From Bacteroidales bacterium UBA2295 (GTDB lineage: Bacteria; Bacteroidota; Bacteroidia; Bacteroidales; Tenuifilaceae), in the NCBI GenBank assembly GCA_002345825.1, contig DDWD01000117.1:1-10820 (forward strand): a stretch of DNA of 10,820 nucleotides, read 5' to 3'. Of the stretch, positions 6,722 through 10,820 are shown piece after piece. Each line of letters begins with the position of its first letter. Position 1 is the stretch's first letter. The notes beneath the pieces were generated by a model. It worked only from the letters and a program-made list of their open reading frames with translations. It was not told the origin of the DNA and did no database searches. Both the position numbers and the translations under genes were made by a program.

Positions 6722-7756
6722 TTACCTCCTTACCTCTACTTTTTGCCCATCCATTACCTTTGCTTTACCCTCGATAATTATTTGCTGGTGCTGTTCCACT
6801 CCAGCAACGGCAACCATATCGCCCTTTGTGTATAGCCTAGTCACAACGCGCCTTTTGGCTACGCCATCCTCAATAATGTAAATAAACTCCTCGCCCGTAC
6901 CCTGCAAACGACCAATGCTACTCAGGGGAACAAAAACCGATTCCTGCTGTGGGAGTGAAATATCAATCCTTGCAAACATCCCGGGCTTTAGCTCAACCTT
7001 TGGATTGCTGAGGATTATTTTGGCAGTTGCTGTTCGGGTTAAGGTCGATAGCATTGGTTTAACGCTTGTTACTTTAGCATTGAAGGTTGTACCCATTTGC
7101 GAATCGACAATGATCTCAGCCTCAAGTCCCGGCTTTACCAAATGCAAATCCTTCTCGTTTACCTCAAATTCAACCTTTACCGGATCGAGCTGCATAAGCC
7201 TCACAATGCCCGAGCGTATTGAGTAACCCGGTTCAAGCCCAGGGTTGATGAAAAATATTTCGCCCTCCTCCATCATCCGCTCAACAATAGTTCCCGAAAA
7301 AGGCGCGTAAACTCGGGTATTCTTGCGAATCATTTCGGTTTTGGCATCGGAAGCCTCCAGCTTAGCTTTAATATGGTCCAACTCTATTTGGCTAATGCTC
7401 TCCTTCTCACGAAGTCGTTTTACCCGCTCGTAATCCTTTCGCAATGCTTGATTCTCCACCTGAGCCTGAGTTAGCATCTCATCGGCCAGTTCAACAATTA
7501 AATCGCCTTTGCGCACCTTGTTGCCCTCGGCAAATAGAATTTTTTCTACCTTACCCGGTAGCGCTGCCCCCAGGTTGGCCTCACGATTGGCAAAAACTGT
7601 TCCTGTGAACGAAAGCGTTGGCGAGTAGCTCATCACCTCAACCTTACTTACCTTAACCACAGGTATATCAGGAATCGATTGCTCTTTATTCTGCTTGTCG
7701 TTGCTACATCCCACCAAGGCAAGGATTAGCGCTATGGAGATTAGTTTGATTTTCAT
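6722..7756 (-). CDS. RND periplasmic adaptor (membrane-fusion protein), lipoprotein
   Basis: This 344-aa protein starts with a lipoprotein signal, MKIKLISIALILALVGC, with lipobox LVGC and Cys17 as the acylated residue, so it is probably anchored to the inner membrane facing the periplasm. After a polar tether comes the first half of the barrel-sandwich (lipoyl-like) domain (about 52-92; GTVFANREANLGAALPGKV, GNKVRKGDLIVEL). A short alpha-helical hairpin follows (about 93-146), then the second half (VYAPFSGTIVERMMEEGE, 149-166), the beta-barrel domain (about 190-268) and the membrane-proximal domain (about 270-342). The short hairpin is typical of Bacteroidota adaptors. The protein links the RND pump to the outer-membrane channel and activates transport. 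It begins 30 bp after the channel gene and precedes the pump gene, as expected for one operon. Confidence 0.94.
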   Translation of the reverse strand: MKIKLISIALILALVGCSNDKQNKEQSIPDIPVVKVSKVEVMSYSPTLSFTGTVFANREANLGAALPGKVEKILFAEGNKVRKGDLIVELADEMLTQAQVENQALRKDYERVKRLREKESISQIELDHIKAKLEASDAKTEMIRKNTRVYAPFSGTIVERMMEEGEIFFINPGLEPGYSIRSGIVRLMQLDPVKVEFEVNEKDLHLVKPGLEAEIIVDSQMGTTFNAKVTSVKPMLSTLTRTATAKIILSNPKVELKPGMFARIDISLPQQESVFVPLSSIGRLQGTGEEFIYIIEDGVAKRRVVTRLYTKGDMVAVAGVEQHQQIIIEGKAKVMDGQKVEVRR

Positions 7757-7786
7757 ATCGTTTGTGTTGTTATATTATTCTACTTA

Positions 7787-9265
7787 CTATTTGCTTGCAG
7801 CCTCGGCGTTGGAGCCAATGGTTCCTGCTACCTTTTTGAGATTTATTACGCTTAGCTGGTTCTCCATTCGTGCATCAATAAGATTGCTGTTGGCCTCGAA
7901 CCAGAGAGCCTGCGCCTCAAGTACATCGGTGGTTTTAACCATTCCCTCGGCAAATGAATTGGTGGTTACCCTTAGGTTTTCGTTGGCTAGTTCAAGGTTC
8001 TCTTGCGCCATGGCCAACCTATTTTGGCCTTCGCTTACAGCAAACTTGGCCTGCTGCACCTGTAAACTAACCATTTCGCGTGCCTCGGCTAGCTGCAACT
8101 CTGCTTTTTGTTGCTCGTGCTTGGCTGCACGCAGCGTGTGCGCCTTATCGTTCCAGTGATAAATTGGGATATTTATGGCCACGCCCACGTTCCAGTCGCC
8201 ACCAAACTCGTTAGAGAATCCATTATATGGATTTGGATTAAGAAAAGCGTAGCCAGCGGATAAACCAATGTTGGGCAGATAACGCGAACGCATAACCTTT
8301 ACCCCCGATTGCGCAATACTAACCGCCTTATGTAGCATAGCCAACTCGGGCCTATTGGCCATAACGCTATCGGCCATAACCTCTGCACTAAGAGTTGGCG
8401 TTCCGTTTAGGCTATCGTTAAGCATAATTTTCGCATCGAGAGGTAGTCCAACCATTTGGCATAGCGCCATACGCGATAGCTCCAGGCCATTCTCCGCCTT
8501 ATTCAGATTAAGCTGAGCCTCGTTTACCTTTACGCTTACCTTTAGCACGTCGGTTTTTATAATAATTCCCTCGTTAAGCAGATTCTCCACATCGGCTTTG
8601 AGCTTGCTAAGCAAATCGATATAGCTACCTATCATTTTCACCTTTTCCTGCAACGAAACCACACGCCAGTAGCTCTCCTCAACGTTATACAACAATTCAT
8701 TCTGCTCCTTGGTAAGCGATAGCTTGGCAATTTGATTATTGAGTTGACCAATGCGGTACATCTCTTTAATTTTACCACCTGTATATATGGGTTGGATTAG
8801 GTTTACCCCAGCCATAAACAAGTTTTTATTACCAAACTTAAGCTGATCTTTGGGTAGCCAAGCGTAATTGTTAAATACCGGATTGCCATCCTTATCTTCT
8901 AACATTCCACCGCTTATGGGATTAAACACAAAAGTATTTGTGGGGTCGCGATTGGGATCGAACTGCCCAGTTTCGGGATCGATTGCGCTAAAAGGTACAA
9001 CAGGTATGAGCATATCGTTCTCCAGCAGCTGAATACTCCTGTTGGTACGATTGTATAGCCCATTTGCGCTGATATTTGGAAAAAAGTTAGTGCGGGCAGA
9101 GTTGGCCAACGCCTCGCTTGAGCCAATGTTCTCCCGCGCTATACGAATTTTGTAGTTATGCTCAAGCGCTAAGCCTTTACACTCATCGAGCGAAAGGCTT
9201 TGCTGAGCAAAAAGTGGAGTAAAAACCACCATTAAGAGCATTAAAGAAAAGATCCTTTTCATCAT
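7787..9265 (-). CDS. TolC-family outer-membrane efflux channel (OEP)
   Basis: This 492-aa protein has a signal peptide (MMKRIFSLMLLMVVFTPLFA, predicted cleavage after Ala20 in LFA-QQ). The mature part has the two internally related outer-membrane efflux protein repeats with long alpha-helical stretches. SLDECKGLALEHNYKIRIARENI (about 25-47) opens the first repeat and PTLSAEVMADSVMANRPELAMLHKAV leads into the second. The segment QPIYTGGKIKEMYR is the conserved equatorial YxGG-type motif. A polar insertion of about 50 residues rich in Asp, Asn and Pro lies in the first repeat (IDPETGQFDPNRDPTN onward). Such loops are common in Bacteroidota OEPs and are likely to face the cell surface. The protein forms a trimeric conduit through the outer membrane for the adjacent adaptor and pump. 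The start has two tandem ATG codons (9265 and 9262). The gene lies only 8 bp after the tetR stop, so it is almost certainly co-transcribed with it. Confidence 0.94.
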   Translation of the reverse strand: MMKRIFSLMLLMVVFTPLFAQQSLSLDECKGLALEHNYKIRIARENIGSSEALANSARTNFFPNISANGLYNRTNRSIQLLENDMLIPVVPFSAIDPETGQFDPNRDPTNTFVFNPISGGMLEDKDGNPVFNNYAWLPKDQLKFGNKNLFMAGVNLIQPIYTGGKIKEMYRIGQLNNQIAKLSLTKEQNELLYNVEESYWRVVSLQEKVKMIGSYIDLLSKLKADVENLLNEGIIIKTDVLKVSVKVNEAQLNLNKAENGLELSRMALCQMVGLPLDAKIMLNDSLNGTPTLSAEVMADSVMANRPELAMLHKAVSIAQSGVKVMRSRYLPNIGLSAGYAFLNPNPYNGFSNEFGGDWNVGVAINIPIYHWNDKAHTLRAAKHEQQKAELQLAEAREMVSLQVQQAKFAVSEGQNRLAMAQENLELANENLRVTTNSFAEGMVKTTDVLEAQALWFEANSNLIDARMENQLSVINLKKVAGTIGSNAEAASK

Positions 9266-9273
9266 TATTCAGT

Positions 9274-9879
9274 CTATTTGCGAATTACAATCCCGTAGAA
9301 AAGCATATCGAGCATATCGTTAAGAATGGTTTCCAAGCTATCGGTACGCGAATGTTCAAGGAATAGTGGCACCTCGAGCCCTTTCATAGCTGTGAGTAGC
9401 ACCACTGCCGACAGGTCAATATCCTTTACATAGAAAACGTTTTGCTCTACCCCTTCGGATAGCAAGGTTTTAATGACCGAAACCTCCTCGGTATCGTACT
9501 TTGCCCGTAGCTTCTCAACCAAATCCAAATTATTCACATCCCTTTCGTTCACCAAAGTATAGTAGTTGGCCATTACCTGAACAGCTTGCATACGGGTGTT
9601 TACATAGGCTTTAACCTTATCAACGACACCCATATCGCTATTGAGTATAATGTTGATTTTTTCGCGTAGGGCATCGGCCTCTTTATCAACCACAGCCTTA
9701 AAAATATCTTCCTTGCTACTGAAGTAATAGTAAATTGAGCTCTTCCCCTTGCGAAGGGCTTGGGCAATATCGTCAACCGTAGTTTTTTTAAACCCAAACT
9801 TTGCGAATACCTCTGAGGCAATCCCCACAATTGTGTTACGCATATCATTATGTGCCAGCGTATTATTGTCTTTTGTCAT
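9274..9879 (-). CDS. TetR/AcrR-family transcriptional regulator of the efflux operon
   Basis: At 201 aa this is typical of the TetR family. The N-terminal DNA-binding domain (about 14-62) includes ASEVFAKFGFKKTTVDDIAQAL and the recognition-helix signature RKGKSSIYYYFSSKEDIFKAV (43-63), very close to the classical GxGTIYxYFxSKEELF pattern. Residues ~75-201 form the variable all-helical domain that normally binds the inducer and dimerises; they do not identify the ligand. The gene is the first of the efflux operon and directly precedes the TolC-like gene (8 bp), so the regulator likely controls its own operon. The upstream inverted repeat at 9946-9978 is the obvious candidate operator. Met1 is taken as the start. 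Met13 is possible but would cut into the helix preceding the HTH. No Shine-Dalgarno is present. Confidence 0.93.
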   Translation of the reverse strand: MTKDNNTLAHNDMRNTIVGIASEVFAKFGFKKTTVDDIAQALRKGKSSIYYYFSSKEDIFKAVVDKEADALREKINIILNSDMGVVDKVKAYVNTRMQAVQVMANYYTLVNERDVNNLDLVEKLRAKYDTEEVSVIKTLLSEGVEQNVFYVKDIDLSAVVLLTAMKGLEVPLFLEHSRTDSLETILNDMLDMLFYGIVIRK

Positions 9880-9885
9880 TTTATA

Positions 9886-9895
9886 TTCGACTATT
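9886..9895. promoter_or_regulatory. Third copy of the putative TetR half-site, in the tetR leader
   Basis: TTCGACTATT at this position is identical to bases 9949-9958 inside the left arm of the 33-bp palindrome, in the same orientation, 63 bp apart. It lies 6 bp upstream of the tetR start codon and downstream of the candidate -7 element. Protein bound here could block transcription elongation or translation initiation. The identity is observed; function is inferred. Confidence 0.5.
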
Positions 9896-9909
9896 CGTTT
9901 ATTTTAGTC

Positions 9910-9942
9910 CAAAGGTACAACAATCGAAAGCAACAATCCAAT
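9910..9942 (-). promoter_or_regulatory. Candidate promoter of the tetR-efflux operon
   Basis: On the minus strand, TACCTTTG (9917 to 9910) matches the Bacteroidota -7 consensus TAnnTTTG exactly. ATTG (9942 to 9939) is 21 bp upstream and matches three of four bases of the -33 TTTG. Transcription would start near 9903, leaving a leader of about 24 nt. The palindrome at 9946-9978 abuts the -33 end and the single half-site at 9886-9895 falls in the leader, so regulator sites flank the promoter on both sides. Confidence 0.5.
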
Positions 9943-9945
9943 AGA

Positions 9946-9978
9946 ATTTTCGACTATTTTTGTTAAATAGTCGAAAAT
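9946..9978. promoter_or_regulatory. Perfect 14-bp inverted repeat with 5-bp spacer, probable TetR operator
   Basis: The left arm ATTTTCGACTATTT (9946-9959) is the exact reverse complement of the right arm AAATAGTCGAAAAT (9965-9978), separated by TTGTT. It lies in the region between the divergent tetR and threonine dehydrogenase genes, 67 bp upstream of the tetR start codon. A long perfect dyad beside a tetR gene is the usual form of an autoregulatory TetR operator. A terminator is less likely: the arms are mostly A+T, no gene ends here, and no T-run follows. Confidence 0.75.
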
Positions 9979-10002
9979 GTTTTGCAACACTCACCCATAA
10001 CG

Positions 10003-10021
10003 TTAATTATCTGCTAATTAA
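10003..10021. repeat. Small A+T-only inverted repeat upstream of the threonine dehydrogenase gene
   Basis: TTAATTA (10003-10009) and TAATTAA (10015-10021) are perfect inverted copies separated by TCTGC. The site lies about 75 bp upstream of the candidate -7 element of the right-hand gene. It could be a regulator site, but A+T-only arms of 7 bp occur easily by chance in such DNA. Confidence 0.3.
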
Positions 10022-10095
10022 GCACAACAATCAACCTGATATAAAAAATATTTTAAGTATTGACTTTTGTAGTGTTACAGTTATGCAGAAAAATA

Positions 10096-10103
10096 TACTT
10101 TTG
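10096..10103 (+). promoter_or_regulatory. Candidate -7 element for the threonine dehydrogenase gene
   Basis: TACTTTTG matches TAnnTTTG and overlaps TATACT (10094-10099). A TTTG is present at 10066-10069, but its 26-bp spacing is longer than the usual 19-21 bp. The implied leader is about 58 nt, A+T-rich, without a Shine-Dalgarno. Confidence 0.4.
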
Positions 10104-10167
10104 CCTAATAGTTTTTCTCGATTTAAGGCAATTGAATAATAAATTAGAACTGTAAAAAGTCTTTCTT

Positions 10168-10820
10168 ATGAAAAAGATTCTAGTTGTTGGAGCAGGCGGA
10201 CAGATTGGTTCCGAGCTTATACCTCACCTGAGGAGCATATATGGCGATTCGAATGTGGTTGCCTCCGACCTTGATTGTAGCAAATGCGCTGAGCTAGGCC
10301 AAGCGGGCCCTCTTGAAAATTTTGATGCCCTCGACGGAAAGAGATTTGCAGAGATTGTTAAAAAATACGATATCGATACCATCTTTAATATGGTGGCACT
10401 GCTATCGGCAACTGGCGAAAAGAATCCACAGCTGGCGTGGAAAATTAATATGGGTGCGCTGCTCAACTCACTAGACATTGCCCTTGAGAACAATTGCGCT
10501 GTATTTACACCAAGTTCAATTGGTGCTTTTGGCCCCTCTACCCCAATGGATAACACGCCACAGGACACGATAATGCGCCCAACCACCATTTATGGTGTTT
10601 GTAAAGTTTCGGGCGAAATGCTTAGCGATTACTACCACCAACGCTTTGGGCTCGATACACGAAGCGTACGCTTCCCCGGTATTATATCGAACCTAACACT
10701 ACCTGGTGGTGGAACTACCGATTACGCTGTGGAAATTTATTACGGCGCCATTAAAGACAAGAAATTCACCTGCCCATTGCCACAGGGCACCTATTTGGAT
10801 ATGATGTATATGCCCGATGC
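10168..10820 (+). CDS. tdh: L-threonine 3-dehydrogenase, short-chain (epimerase-type), N-terminal part (3' end outside window)
   Basis: The frame is open from ATG 10168 to the window edge (217 full codons plus 2 bases). The protein starts with a Rossmann nucleotide-binding motif, MKKILVVGAGGQIGSEL (GxGGxxG). It then has FNMVALLSATGEKNPQLAWKIN (about 74-95), PSSIGAFGP carrying the catalytic Ser, and PTTIYGVCKVSGE with the YxxxK catalytic Tyr/Lys pair. The run FPGIIS...PGGGTTDYAVEIYY, followed by the final MMYMPDA, is distinctive of the UDP-galactose-epimerase-like threonine dehydrogenases of Bacteroidota and trypanosomatids, not the zinc-dependent type of E. coli. It oxidises L-threonine to 2-amino-3-ketobutyrate with NAD+, and a CoA ligase (kbl) normally completes cleavage to glycine and acetyl-CoA; kbl is not visible in this window. 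About 100 more residues are expected. The gene is divergent from the tetR operon, and a shared function is not implied. Confidence 0.92.
   Translation, partial: MKKILVVGAGGQIGSELIPHLRSIYGDSNVVASDLDCSKCAELGQAGPLENFDALDGKRFAEIVKKYDIDTIFNMVALLSATGEKNPQLAWKINMGALLNSLDIALENNCAVFTPSSIGAFGPSTPMDNTPQDTIMRPTTIYGVCKVSGEMLSDYYHQRFGLDTRSVRFPGIISNLTLPGGGTTDYAVEIYYGAIKDKKFTCPLPQGTYLDMMYMPD

Noticed and set aside
9946..9978. The 33-bp dyad considered as an intrinsic terminator.
   Set aside because: It lies between divergent gene starts, the stem is mostly A+T, and no T-tract follows.
10224..10589. A 121-codon open frame on the minus strand.
   Set aside because: It is the shadow of the threonine dehydrogenase gene, whose plus-strand frame has clear catalytic motifs.

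Overview
The window looks like chromosomal DNA from a Bacteroidota, probably Bacteroidales-like, organism. Supporting signs are the TAnnTTTG-type promoter elements, the absence of Shine-Dalgarno sequences before the starts examined, a short-chain (epimerase-type) threonine dehydrogenase, an outer-membrane barrel tail ending in Phe, and a TetR-TolC-MFP-RND-small PII-like gene order. I see no tRNA, rRNA, CRISPR array, transposase or attachment site.

Layout. Positions 1-858 (+) hold the 3' end of a large protein, probably an outer-membrane beta-barrel. It converges, with only 6 bp between stops, on an orphan rmlB/rfbB-type dTDP-glucose 4,6-dehydratase (865-1917, -). Upstream of rfbB lies a 94-nt mirror-arranged array of CTTTGTG/CACAAAG heptamers (1973-2066). 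Next is a protein that fuses a NYN/PIN-like nuclease domain to a cold-shock-like RNA-binding domain (2101-3021, -). Positions 3183-9879 (-) carry five co-directional genes that read as one efflux operon. In order of transcription they are a TetR repressor, a TolC-type outer-membrane channel, a lipoprotein membrane-fusion protein, an RND inner-membrane pump and a small PII-like protein with Cys clusters at both ends. On the right, 10168-10820 (+) is the 5' part of an L-threonine 3-dehydrogenase gene.

How they work together. The pump, adaptor and channel should form a tripartite envelope-spanning exporter driven by the proton gradient. The first gene, tetR, likely represses its own operon. A perfect 14-bp inverted repeat (9946-9978) sits just upstream of a good Bacteroidota promoter for tetR, and a third copy of the half-site lies in the tetR leader. 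The PII-like protein at the operon end may tune the pump, and its CxC and CC pairs hint at metal or redox sensing. The substrate cannot be deduced from sequence alone.

The most interesting items are the Cys-rich PII-like protein, the NYN-cold-shock fusion, the three-half-site operator and the heptamer array. Nothing here is clearly a wholly new system. The region is mostly well-known families with a few unusual details.
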